Positions 7,667 through 15,199 of a stretch of 19,112 bases of DNA are shown here, piece after piece. The stretch lies in assembly GCA_029256365.1 (NCBI GenBank), contig JAQSYB010000017.1, positions 1-19,112 on the forward strand, read 5' to 3'. A program made the translations under genes and the position numbers. Under the pieces are notes generated by a model, which was given only the letters and a program-made list of their open reading frames with translations, made no database searches and had not been told where the DNA came from. Source of the DNA: Clostridia bacterium. GTDB lineage: Bacteria > Bacillota > Clostridia > Lutisporales > Lutisporaceae. The number at the start of each line of letters is the position of its first letter. Position 1 is the first letter of the stretch.

Positions 7667-8524
7667 TTAGATTTCGTGGAAAGACATTCCGACCAAACCT
7701 GGACCAGTATGAACAACCATAGCTGGACTGATTTGTCCAAAGAAAATTTCCTGCACATTTGGAAGGTGGGCTAGCATTTCTTTTATCTTCAGCGCCTCTT
7801 CCTTGGCTGCACCGTGGTATACATTGACGTATACTTTTTTCTCGTTTATGATGTCCATTGCAATTTCTACTAGCTTTTCTAAGGATTTCTTTCTGCCTCT
7901 TACCTTAGTATAAGTATAATATTTGCCTTCCTTATTTACGGATATAATAGGTTTTAGATCCATGATAGTTCCTAGGGTAGCAGCTACTAAGCCTATCCTT
8001 CCGCCTCGGCGCAAATAGTCAAGCACTGGAATACAATAGTAAACGCTAATTTTATCTTTTGCTTTATATAAAGCTTCTTTTATTTCTGACATGGGTAGCT
8101 TTTGCGCAATCAATCTAGCGGCTTCCTGCACCAGCATACCTACACCGATGGATACAGACTTAGAATCAATCACTTCTATTTCCAAGTCATCATATTGCTT
8201 GCTGATCATTCTTACCAAGTCGACAGTGCCGCTTAAATTGCAGGAGAGGTGTATTGAAAGAATCTTCTTGTAGCCCTCTTCCTTCAGTCGATCAAACATT
8301 TTTATAATATCCATTTGTGAAGGCATAGAGGTCTTGGGTACCTCTTGTTCAAATCTTGCATAAACCTCTTCTGGTGTAATATCTACGCCGTCATCGTATT
8401 CTCTGTCATTGTATATTATTTTTAAAGGAATAGTATGTATATTGTATTTCTCTAACATCTCCTTTGGCATATCACTGCTGCTGTCTGTAACCAAGGCGAT
8501 CTTTTCATAATTGTTGTTTTCCAT
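7667..8524 (-). CDS. DegV-family fatty-acid-binding protein
   Basis: A 285-residue DegV protein of normal length. The start IALVTDSSSDMP is the family opening (strand plus the D-S-x-S/A-D motif), followed by YDDGVDITPEEVYARFE and KTSMPSQMD, the TS-x-PS lipid-contact loop, and the C-terminal HTGPGLVGM. DegV/FakB-type proteins bind a fatty acid and can present it to the kinase FakA. No fakA is seen here, so this may be one of several paralogues. AAGGAAGG precedes the ATG. It converges on cotJC and is not obviously co-transcribed with anything. Confidence 0.93.
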   Translation of the reverse strand: MENNNYEKIALVTDSSSDMPKEMLEKYNIHTIPLKIIYNDREYDDGVDITPEEVYARFEQEVPKTSMPSQMDIIKMFDRLKEEGYKKILSIHLSCNLSGTVDLVRMISKQYDDLEIEVIDSKSVSIGVGMLVQEAARLIAQKLPMSEIKEALYKAKDKISVYYCIPVLDYLRRGGRIGLVAATLGTIMDLKPIISVNKEGKYYTYTKVRGRKKSLEKLVEIAMDIINEKKVYVNVYHGAAKEEALKIKEMLAHLPNVQEIFFGQISPAMVVHTGPGLVGMSFHEI

Positions 8525-8566
8525 ATTTCTACCTTCCTTATTTCCAAAATCTGCTTATATCAATAT

Positions 8567-8582
8567 CATACATTAAAGTATG
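8567..8582. repeat. Short inverted repeat upstream of the DegV gene
   Basis: CATAC (8567-8571) and GTATG (8578-8582) around a 6-bp spacer, ~43 bp upstream of the DegV start in A+T-rich DNA. A possible operator; the short arms make it weak. Confidence 0.3.
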
Positions 8583-8634
8583 CAATTTTAAAATAAATAT
8601 TTATAATTTAAGATAAATTACAGATTTTTTACAG

Positions 8635-8664
8635 AAAAAAATGCGCCCTCTTAAGAGGACGCAT
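8635..8664 (-). terminator. Terminator of the Cys-rich gene
   Basis: ATGCGCCCTC (8641-8650) pairs with GAGGACGCAT (8655-8664), with one C-A mismatch, around TTAA. Six As at 8635-8640 form the U-tract on the minus strand. It terminates the small gene ending at 8742, after the transcript has passed through repeat copy 2. Confidence 0.8.
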
Positions 8665-8673
8665 TGATTTTAT

Positions 8674-8739
8674 TTATCGCCATTTGCGAAGCAAATTTAG
8701 GCAAAAGGCGAAGGCCCTCGATGCGCCGAGACTTTTATT
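8674..8739. repeat. ~65-bp structured repeat, copy 2
   Basis: Close copy of 5160-5224 in the same orientation. The hairpin is GCCATTTGC, GAA loop, GCAAAT, T, TAGGC, so the stem is kept while the loop varies (AAA to GAA). The second stem is remodelled, with GGCG / CGCC available here. It ends GAGACTTTTATT only 2 bp from the stop codon of the Cys-rich gene. Confidence 0.85.
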
Positions 8740-8741
8740 GA

Positions 8742-9044
8742 TTAACGATGGCACTTGTGTGTATCAAGAACTTCGTCTAATATTGTTTCGCAATCAACGA
8801 CTACTTCGCAGATGCAGCAAATTTTAACAAATTTAAATTTGTCATGGCAGCGGAATATAGCCAATTCGCCGATTACTGAAACGATTTCTACGTTTTCAAG
8901 TATACAATCTTCACAAGCATCTATAACAACTGTAACTCTGTTGTCATCGTCATTAGCAAGCAAGCACAATAGCTCTCTGATGTTGTCTGGGAAACTTCTT
9001 AATTTTGCATGGTCGTGTCTTTCATGTTTACAATCTCTACCCAT
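8742..9044 (-). CDS. Cysteine-rich small protein, possibly spore-surface
   Basis: A 100-residue protein starting MGRDCKHERHDH, using the ATG at 9044, 8 nt after GGAGG; longer upstream starts lack a ribosome binding site. It contains ten cysteines (5, 27, 44, 47, 66, 76, 77, 79, 85, 98), including CEDC and CCIC, in a mostly beta-strand pattern (RVTVVIDAC, ENVEIVSVIGELAIFRC, KFVKICCICEVVVDC). It lacks a signal peptide or membrane helix. The layout resembles the beta-rich, Cys-rich outer-crust proteins of spores (CotY/CotZ type) in style only; I do not see direct homology. A metal-binding protein is the alternative. It is followed by repeat copy 2 and a terminator. Confidence 0.75.
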   Translation of the reverse strand: MGRDCKHERHDHAKLRSFPDNIRELLCLLANDDDNRVTVVIDACEDCILENVEIVSVIGELAIFRCHDKFKFVKICCICEVVVDCETILDEVLDTHKCHR

Positions 9045-9344
9045 TTCATTCACCTCCATAATATAGAGGTACATAAAAATAGGAGCAAAATGTTCCTATA
9101 TGTGTAATGATCTCGACTTCGACGCCTTTACATTCTATATACCTCTGATATCATAATATTAATATACGACCATTTTGTGACAACTAATGAAGGGGATGCC
9201 ATTAAATTTTTGTTTTAAAATGCAGGAAATTGGTGTCACATTTGAATAGATAAGGGTTGAAAATGTGGACAAGTAAAAATAGAATGGAAGTAAAATACTA
9301 AGATTACATAATATGTCGAAAGTTGCGTTAAATAATAAGGAGGA

Positions 9345-9366
9345 ATTTCTATACAATAATAGAAAT
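9345..9366. repeat. 8-bp inverted repeat in the kinase leader
   Basis: ATTTCTAT (9345-9352) and ATAGAAAT (9359-9366) around a 6-bp spacer, directly after an unused AAGGAGG and 40 bp before the TATAAT of the kinase promoter. An operator-like site is possible. Confidence 0.4.
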
Positions 9367-9405
9367 AAGTAGATGCCCGGGAAAAATTATTTTTATTAGA
9401 TACGA

Positions 9406-9411
9406 TATAAT
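9406..9411 (+). promoter_or_regulatory. Probable -10 box of the orphan kinase gene
   Basis: A perfect TATAAT 22 bp before the ATG. No good -35 hexamer is visible 17 bp upstream, so activator dependence or another start is possible. Confidence 0.4.
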
Positions 9412-9432
9412 GTTCCGAAGGGAGAGATTATT

Positions 9433-10776
9433 ATGAAGTATTTATACGACTTGATTTTAGAGCATAAGAATCAAATAATAGGCAACACAGTTGAGCGATG
9501 CTTAAATGATTCTTATGTTTGTGAGATCTATGTTAGTGAGGAAATAAGCAATCATATTATACCCAGTCTCTCCAATATCATTTTCAATCTTCTTTTAAGT
9601 CAAAGATGTGGCGCTGAAAAGAGTTTATTCATCTCAGATCTTGAAGAATATAAAGTCAGTTTAAATACCGGGATAATCCAAACAATTCGTTTGAGAGGTG
9701 CAGGTGTAAATCGCATCCTTGTGATTTTAAAGCATTATCGTAATAGTATAAATGACATCATATATCAAGAAATAGAGGATAAGGCTACTTTTTTTAAGTA
9801 TTTCAACATGAATCTCAGTTTTTTTGATATGCTTGAAAAATACTTAGGTATTCCACTGAGGACAGAGGAAGACGGCAAACTTCTGCAGCAAGATGAATTA
9901 AATACAAAAGAGAATACTAGAATCCTTGAATTGGAACGGCAGGTAGATGAAAATCAAAAGCTGCTTAATGAAGTAATAGAGAATGAAAGATTGCGAACGG
10001 AATTCCTCTCCAATTTATCCCATGAGCTTCGTACTCCTTTAAACGTAATTTTGGGCACAATTCAATTAGTAGATATGTATCATAGCACAGCCTGTAATTC
10101 CATAGTAGACAAGACCAAGAAGTACTACAAAATTATGCGCCAGAACTGCTATAGATTGCTGCGTTTGGTTAACAATATAATAGATTTAAATAAGCTAGAT
10201 GCAGGGTATATGCATCTTAATGTGGAAAACCACGATATTGTCAGCATCGTATCACAAATATCCGCTTCTGTAGCTGACTATATTGAGAATAAAGGCATCG
10301 ACTTCGTATATTGCACCAAAACGGATTCAAAGATTATAGCCTGTGATCCTGATAAAATTGAGAGGATACTGTTAAACCTTCTTTCGAATTCTATAAAATT
10401 CACAGATAGCGGCGGCAAAATATTGGTTAACCTTTGGGATGAGGATAGTAAAATCTTTATTTCGGTAAAGGATAGCGGTGTAGGCATACCGAAAGAAAAG
10501 CAAGACTTAATCTTTCGGCGCTTTATGCAAATTGATAAATCCTTATCCCGGAATCATCACGGCAGTGGAATCGGTCTATCCTTGGTTAAGTCTTGGATTG
10601 AACTGCATGGTGGGAAAATCAGCTTAATTAGTGATGGAATCAAGGGCACTGAATTTATTGTAGAACTACCGGTAAAAGAACTTACAATAATGGAAGTGTC
10701 GAATAAGCAATCAGAGTATAGCAGCAACAATAAGATAGAGGTAATAAATATTGAGTTTTCAGATATTTATTCTTAA
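9433..10776 (+). CDS. Orphan cytoplasmic sensor histidine kinase
   Basis: A 447-residue kinase with no membrane helix. Residues 1-145 are a helical sensor-like region I do not recognise. A coiled coil follows at ~160-190 (RILELERQVDENQKLLNEV), then the HisKA domain with phospho-accepting H197 in SHELRTP. The ATPase domain has the N-box around N315/N319 (NLLSNSIKFT), G1 DSGVGI (347-352), the F-box 361-364 and G2 GSGIGL (377-382). The ~35-residue tail after 412 is polar. No regulator gene is adjacent. Orphan kinases in Clostridia often phosphorylate Spo0A directly; the nearby sporulation genes fit this, but partner specificity is inference. GGGAGAG precedes the ATG, and a terminator follows, so it is monocistronic. 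Confidence 0.92.
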   Translation: MKYLYDLILEHKNQIIGNTVERCLNDSYVCEIYVSEEISNHIIPSLSNIIFNLLLSQRCGAEKSLFISDLEEYKVSLNTGIIQTIRLRGAGVNRILVILKHYRNSINDIIYQEIEDKATFFKYFNMNLSFFDMLEKYLGIPLRTEEDGKLLQQDELNTKENTRILELERQVDENQKLLNEVIENERLRTEFLSNLSHELRTPLNVILGTIQLVDMYHSTACNSIVDKTKKYYKIMRQNCYRLLRLVNNIIDLNKLDAGYMHLNVENHDIVSIVSQISASVADYIENKGIDFVYCTKTDSKIIACDPDKIERILLNLLSNSIKFTDSGGKILVNLWDEDSKIFISVKDSGVGIPKEKQDLIFRRFMQIDKSLSRNHHGSGIGLSLVKSWIELHGGKISLISDGIKGTEFIVELPVKELTIMEVSNKQSEYSSNNKIEVINIEFSDIYS

Positions 10777-10781
10777 TATAG

Positions 10782-10806
10782 AAAGCAGCTTTGGCTGTTT
10801 TTTTTA
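10782..10806 (+). terminator. Terminator of the orphan kinase gene
   Basis: AAAGCAGC / GCTGTTTT stem with a TTTG loop (CAGC 10786-10789, GCTG 10794-10797; one G-T wobble), ending in a T-run. It is short but well placed, 6 bp after the stop. Confidence 0.75.
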
Positions 10807-10985
10807 TTTGGAGATTTATGGAGAGATTTTAGAAGGTTTTGATATATAAATAAAACTTATAGCAAGTATAAGTAATTAGTATAGCAGTATTGGCTTAAAA
10901 GTGTAGCACATTGATTTCTTATCATATATAATATATCGTGTCAGCGTTAAGTTAAATAGTGACAATATTTTATACTTATAAAACC

Positions 10986-11009
10986 TTATTGCATAATAAT
11001 GAGCAATAA
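10986..11009. repeat. 7-bp inverted repeat upstream of pckA
   Basis: TTATTGC (10986-10992) and GCAATAA (11003-11009) around a 10-bp spacer, ~60 bp before the pckA start. The long leader of pckA (10807-11067) is otherwise A+T-rich without a gene. No CcpA- or Rex-type consensus was recognised in it. Confidence 0.35.
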
Positions 11010-11070
11010 AGTTAAAATGGATTTTTTTTGTCTTTTATTCAGTGAATGATTAACTAATGGGGGTGGCATG

Positions 11071-12621
11071 ATGAGATTAGAAAATTTGGGAGCGAAAGTG
11101 CATCATAATCTGAATGCTGGAAAGCTGGTAGAATATGCACTAAAAAGAGAAGGAGCAGAATTGACGGATACGGGTGCATTAAGCATCAATACCGGGAAGT
11201 ACACAGGCAGATCTCCTTCGGACAGATTTATAGTTGATAGTCCTTCTGTGCATGACAAAATAAACTGGGGTAAGGTAAATGTACCGATAAAAGAAGAGGT
11301 TTTTGATAAACTTTATCATAAAATAACGAGTTACCTAAAAGAAAAAGAGGTTTATGTCTTTGATGGTTTTGTAGGTGCGGATCAAAATTATAGAATGCCA
11401 ATCAGAGTGGTAAATGAATTTGCTTACCAAAATCTCTTTGCTCAGCAGCTTTTTATTAAACCGCAAGTAGGAGAGCTTGACAATTTTCAGCCGGAATTTA
11501 CTGTTGTTGCTGCACCTGGTTGTATAGCAAATCCTGAAATTGATGGTACGAATTCAGAAGCATATATCATAATACATTTTGAAAAAAAAGTTGTAATCAT
11601 CGGTGGTACAAAATACTGTGGGGAAATAAAGAAATCTCTGTTTTCTGTTATGAATTATATACTGCCCTTTAAAGGTGTTATGCCTATGCACTGTTCAGCA
11701 AATGTTGGACAGAATGGAGATACAGCCTTATTCTTTGGCTTATCCGGAACAGGCAAGACAACTTTGTCAGCAGACAAAGATAGAATGCTTATTGGTGATG
11801 ATGAACACGGTTGGTCAGATCATGGAGTATTCAATTTTGAAGGCGGCTGCTATGCAAAGTGCATTAAGCTTTCTGCAGAAAGTGAGCCGCAAATTTGGAA
11901 AGCCATAAAGTTTGGTACTGTTTTAGAAAATATAGTATTAGACGATGCGGGAATACCTGACTATGACAGTGACCAATTTACTGAAAACACAAGAGCTGGT
12001 TATCCTGTAAGTTATATTGATAATGCTCTAGAAAGCGGCATAGGGGGGAACCCATCGACAATTGTTTTCCTCACGGCTGATGCAACAGGTGTGCTGCCGC
12101 CGATTGCCAAGCTTACAAAGGAGCAAGCAATGTATCATTTTATGGCAGGCTATACAAGTAAGCTGGCAGGTACTGAGAGAGGCATTGTTGAACCAACTGC
12201 AACCTTTTCGACCTGCTTTGGTGCACCTTTTATGCCCTTGAGCCCGCAAACCTATGCAGAGCTATTGGGAAATAAAATAGATATGCATGATGTAAATGTA
12301 TACTTAGTCAATACAGGCTGGAGCGGTGGCGGCTATGGTGTAGGAAATCGTATGAAGCTGAGATACACAAGAGCTATGGTAAACTCAGCAATTGAAGGCA
12401 AGCTGAATCATGTGCCATATGAATTAGATCCCATTTTCAATCTGAATATCCCGATGGAATGCCCAGAAGTGCCTTCAGAAGTATTAAATCCAAAGAATGT
12501 GTGGAAAGATATTGCGGAGTATAACAAAGCGGCACAAAAGCTTGCCAGGGACTTTGTAGAAAACTTTAAAAAGTTCAGTAATGTTGCTGAAGAAATTATT
12601 CTTGCAGGTCCTAGAATATAG
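11071..12621 (+). CDS. pckA: Phosphoenolpyruvate carboxykinase (ATP)
   Basis: ATP-dependent PEPCK interconverting oxaloacetate and phosphoenolpyruvate, a gluconeogenic or anaplerotic step in the cytoplasm. From the ATG at 11071 it is 516 residues, normal for the bacterial ATP family. The substrate loop RSPSDRF is near residue 50. The kinase-1 P-loop GLSGTGKTT is near 224-232, followed by the metal-binding kinase-2 motif LIGDDEHGW. NTRAGYPVSYI and TGWSGGGYGVGNRM are also family-specific. Two ATGs stand side by side at 11068 and 11071; the second is better spaced from GGGGGTGG. It is monocistronic, separated from the MFS remnant by a repeat and a terminator. In anaerobes the enzyme may run toward oxaloacetate; sequence does not decide the direction. 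Confidence 0.97.
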   Translation: MRLENLGAKVHHNLNAGKLVEYALKREGAELTDTGALSINTGKYTGRSPSDRFIVDSPSVHDKINWGKVNVPIKEEVFDKLYHKITSYLKEKEVYVFDGFVGADQNYRMPIRVVNEFAYQNLFAQQLFIKPQVGELDNFQPEFTVVAAPGCIANPEIDGTNSEAYIIIHFEKKVVIIGGTKYCGEIKKSLFSVMNYILPFKGVMPMHCSANVGQNGDTALFFGLSGTGKTTLSADKDRMLIGDDEHGWSDHGVFNFEGGCYAKCIKLSAESEPQIWKAIKFGTVLENIVLDDAGIPDYDSDQFTENTRAGYPVSYIDNALESGIGGNPSTIVFLTADATGVLPPIAKLTKEQAMYHFMAGYTSKLAGTERGIVEPTATFSTCFGAPFMPLSPQTYAELLGNKIDMHDVNVYLVNTGWSGGGYGVGNRMKLRYTRAMVNSAIEGKLNHVPYELDPIFNLNIPMECPEVPSEVLNPKNVWKDIAEYNKAAQKLARDFVENFKKFSNVAEEIILAGPRI

Positions 12622-12686
12622 GTTTTGTAAAATTCTAGTTGATATTTATGTGAACAGCAGACTTTAATCATTCTGCGATTGTATAA

Positions 12687-12752
12687 CCTGTCATTCTGAA
12701 CGTAGTGAAGAATCTTAAGATCCTTCAGTCGCCGACTCCTTCAGGATGACAG
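12687..12752. repeat. Palindromic intergenic repeat of the TCATTCTGA type
   Basis: An imperfect palindrome. The outer arms are CTGTCATTCTGA (12688-12699) and TCAGGATGACAG (12741-12752) with one mismatch; an inner palindrome lies around GAAGAATCTTAAGATCCTTC. It resembles the TCATTCTGAGCGNAGCGAAGAATCT elements scattered in intergenic DNA of many bacteria. It lies between pckA and the broken MFS gene. Confidence 0.75.
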
Positions 12753-12808
12753 CATGAACATTGCTTACAACAGCACAATTGCTTAACAGAGCCAAAATAG
12801 AAAGAAAA

Positions 12809-12835
12809 AAGCCGCTTAATCAGCAGCTTTTTTTT
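12809..12835. terminator. Bidirectional terminator between pckA and the MFS remnant
   Basis: AAGCCGC (12809-12815) / GCAGCTT (12823-12829) with a TTAATCA loop and one mismatch. A T-run follows on the plus strand and an A-run (12802-12810) precedes it, so it can serve both convergent transcripts. Confidence 0.8.
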
Positions 12836-13961
12836 CTATGCTAAATTCGGTTTTTTGAATTTTAATATCAATACGATCAATAAGGATATAAAACATATAA
12901 TGGATAAGGATTTGAACAGGTAAAATGGGTCTTTGTATTGAAGGATAAATCCACCACCAAGGTTTCCGATTAATCCGCCCAGTCCAAAGCCCAAGGAGGA
13001 GAGCAATGTAATTCCAGAAGCCCTTATTTTGTCCGGTACAATAACATTCATATATTGCAAAGCTGCAAACAAATATAAGGGGAAGGTGATGCTCTGCATA
13101 AGTTGTATCAGAATTACCATAATATAATTGGAGCTATACCCAGATAACAGCATTCTGATTGTGTAAAGCACCAATGCGAGGATATAAATGTTTAGTTCAC
13201 CATATTTTTTTAGGAGTAATTGCAGATGCAAACCAAACGATTCCTAAGACGGCTACATTTCCGCCCGTAGCCTCAATGAGTGTTACGATATAACTGTTGC
13301 TAGCAGAAAGCACAATGTTCAAAACCATAACAGAGAGTATAAATAATATGAATCTATCATTCTTTAGCACTTCCACAATATCGGAGACCGCAGGTCTTAT
13401 CATATTGCGGGTGCTTTTGTAGTCTAGTCTGGATAGAATGAATGCAGCACATAGATAAAGTACTGAAAGCATGAAAAAACTAATATGTATGCTGTATCGC
13501 AATATTAAGCTGCCTAAGAGCATTGAAACAACAGCAAAACCGATAGAACCCATAAGTCTTATTTCGCCAAAATTGATAGCTGATACGTTATCTGAAATAT
13601 CATAGAAATAGGCATCTAAAATTGACAATATAGAGCTATGAAAAAATATGAAGAATAAAATGGCCCAAATAATGGAGTAAAAGCTATGGGCAAATATATA
13701 AAAGTAAATCAAAATAGAACATATCAGCATATTAAGTAAAATAACTTGTTTTTTACTTATATATTTATCAGCGATATATCCCATAATTGGTTGAGCGAGA
13801 ATGCTAGTCAAGGATATTAAGGAGAAGGCTATTCCAGATTGTATATAGGTTAAGCCTCGGCTGTTAAAATATACGGCTAAAAATGGAAAATAGCATGCCA
13901 ATCCACCGTAAGCTAAAAAATACACAATTAAGAGATTTTGTTTTATCAATCCATGCTTCAT
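12836..13961 (-). pseudogene. MFS transporter (MFS_1-like), broken by a frameshift
   Basis: Two minus-strand frames overlapping at 13197-13231 together cover a 12-helix MFS permease. The first (from ATG 13961, 254 residues) encodes helices 1-7 and the start of helix 8, with the loop GYIADKYISKKQ after helix 2 (MFS motif A region). It reads GIVWFASAIT and then stops shortly after the A7 run. The second (to 12836) resumes with LLLKKYGELN and encodes helices 9-12. Joining the frames at the A-run leaves helix 8 only ~14 residues long, so a deletion that also shifted the frame fits better than a one-base slip. No alternative start with a ribosome binding site supports the second half. The substrate is unknown. 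Its promoter appears intact, suggesting a recent loss or a sequencing error. Confidence 0.85.
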
Positions 13962-13992
13962 ATGATCACATGCCTTAAAGTTATTTATCTGT

Positions 13993-14020
13993 ATTATAAC
14001 AGAAAAGGGTATATATTCAA
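13993..14020 (-). promoter_or_regulatory. Promoter of the MFS remnant
   Basis: On the minus strand, TTGAAT (complement of 14015-14020), a 16-bp spacer and a perfect TATAAT (complement of 13993-13998) with an extended -10 TG. It lies ~32 bp before the ATG. Confidence 0.6.
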
Positions 14021-14212
14021 GTTTGATGGAGCTGAGATATATAAAATATTATGAAAGTATTTTGAGAAATAGACACATGGCTGCAAAAGTAGGTGAAATC
14101 CTGCGTAAGTTTATTAAAATGATATATTATGAGCGGTAATGGTCTAAACTTGGATATAATATAGGAAGTGTTTGATCGTAATAAAGATTTATGAAGGGGA
14201 AGGGGTATTGGT

Positions 14213-14608
14213 ATGTTGGTTGTTGCAGCAGCAATTATATTAAATGATGACAAAGTTTTGATAGCACAGCGGAAAGCAGGCACAAATATGGCTTTTAGGT
14301 GGGAATTTCCCGGCGGCAAGCTGGAGGGAAGTGAAACACCGGAACAAGCCCTGGTGAGAGAGATTAAGGAAGAATTGGATATGGTAATTGAACCAATTGA
14401 AATATATAAGGCTGTAAGGCATAAGTATTTGGATAAGGACATACTACTGCTTGCATATATTTGCCGTCTGATAGATGGAAGGGGAAAAGCTATTGAATGC
14501 AATGACTTTAGGTGGATAGCAAAAGAGCAGCTTGATCAATTTGAGTACACCCTTGCGGATGTTGATATCGTTGATAAGCTGAAAAATGACAATAGGTATC
14601 TAAATTAA
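14213..14608 (+). CDS. Nudix hydrolase, MutT (8-oxo-dGTP diphosphatase) type
   Basis: A 131-residue protein of MutT length. The Nudix box is complete: G35-x5-E41-x7-R49-E50-I-K-E53-E54-L-D, the magnesium-binding loop-helix. WEFPGGK before it and the late DFRWIAKEQL are typical of the MutT / CTP-pyrophosphohydrolase subgroup, which hydrolyses oxidised nucleotides to the monophosphate. The ATG at 14213 follows a purine-rich GAAGGGGAAGGGG. A TATAAT sits at 14155-14160 without a convincing -35 box. It is monocistronic, and its 3' terminator is shared with the convergent acetyltransferase gene. Sanitising 8-oxo-dGTP is the likely role; other nucleotides are possible. Confidence 0.92.
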   Translation: MLVVAAAIILNDDKVLIAQRKAGTNMAFRWEFPGGKLEGSETPEQALVREIKEELDMVIEPIEIYKAVRHKYLDKDILLLAYICRLIDGRGKAIECNDFRWIAKEQLDQFEYTLADVDIVDKLKNDNRYLN

Positions 14609-14627
14609 AAGCTTAGAATAGAAGAAT

Positions 14628-14654
14628 AAGAACAGCCAAGGCTGTTCTTATTTA
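14628..14654. terminator. Bidirectional terminator between mutT-like and GNAT genes
   Basis: AAGAACAGC (14628-14636) and GCTGTTCTT (14641-14649) form a perfect stem around CAAG. T-rich DNA follows it on the plus strand. On the minus strand it overlaps the stop codon of the acetyltransferase gene (14648-14650). Confidence 0.8.
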
Positions 14655-15199
14655 TTGTTTTGATAAGTTTTTATATAATCATCTTTGAAAATCACCATAT
14701 CATGGGTATCAATATACTTGCCGTGGCAAAGTACATCTTCTTTAAATACAACTTCAGTAGTAAAGCCTTGCGCCTTGTATGCTGCCATAGCATATGGATC
14801 GTTGGATTGTGCAATGATCTTAACCTTTCTGGCATTCCCTTCGAGGAATAGAAACTCCAGCATAAGTGCCATTGCCTCTTCGTAGTAGCCGCCCTCAAGA
14901 TAATCCTTATCACCAATATATGCATAAATCCAGGTCAAGCCGTTCTTCCAAAAGTTGCCGTTTATACCTATCGCGCCAATCACCCTATTGTCATTTGTTT
15001 CGATAATCAAATGCAGCTCATTGTGGTCATGCTTTTCCATTCTTTCCTTATACTTTTTCTCAAGACTTTCTTTATAAGTAAATCTTGGATCTTCATAGCT
15101 ATGGGTTTCTATATATCTAGGCGTGCTCATAAACTCTGCAAGCTTACTGATATCTGCGATGGATTGATGTCGTAAATGAACTAAGTTACCTTTATACAT
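14648..15199 (-). CDS. GNAT-family N-acetyltransferase with degenerate acetyl-CoA loop
   Basis: A 183-residue GNAT protein of the RimJ/RimL-like group. The start MYKGNLVHLRHQS follows GGGGGG by 6 nt, so the longer open frame upstream (to 15355) is not used; the start overlaps the previous gene by 8 bp. The GNAT fold pattern is clear: LHLIIETNDNRVIGAIGI (strands 3-4), then LTWIYAYIGDKDY, the helix after the CoA loop, and the late strand-helix AAYKAQGFTTEV. The CoA loop reads YLEGGYYEEA where its neighbour has YRSKGYGTEA, so the usual R/Q-x-x-G-x-G/A is only partly kept (L101, Y106). It may be active on an unusual acyl donor or weakly active. Last gene of a three-gene unit with a paralogue upstream. 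Confidence 0.85.
   Translation of the reverse strand: MYKGNLVHLRHQSIADISKLAEFMSTPRYIETHSYEDPRFTYKESLEKKYKERMEKHDHNELHLIIETNDNRVIGAIGINGNFWKNGLTWIYAYIGDKDYLEGGYYEEAMALMLEFLFLEGNARKVKIIAQSNDPYAMAAYKAQGFTTEVVFKEDVLCHGKYIDTHDMVIFKDDYIKTYQNNK

Larger units (their letters stand above)
9045..9432. other. 388-bp intergenic region without a supported gene
   Basis: A+T-rich divergent leader between the Cys-rich gene (minus) and the orphan kinase (plus). It holds a weak stem at ~9078-9101 (ATAGGA / TTCCTAT), one exact TGTCGAA heptamer at 9314-9320 (Spo0A-box-like), an AAGGAGG at 9337-9343 with no usable start codon, an 8-bp inverted repeat and a -10 box close to the kinase. No ORF with a credible start was found. 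Confidence 0.6.

Noticed and set aside
9314..9320. Exact TGTCGAA heptamer resembling a Spo0A box upstream of the orphan kinase
   Set aside because: A 7-mer is expected to occur about twice by chance on both strands in 19 kb, and a matching TTCGACA overlaps the folD start where it makes little sense. Not enough to call a regulatory site.
9159..9356. Minus-strand 65-codon open frame
   Set aside because: No ribosome binding site, low-complexity hydrophobic translation of A+T-rich DNA, and it covers the leader and inverted repeat of the kinase gene.
13197..13231. Programmed frameshift at the A7 run in the MFS gene
   Set aside because: Joining at the A-run would give an abnormally short helix 8, and MFS permeases are not known to use recoding; a deletion or sequence error is simpler.
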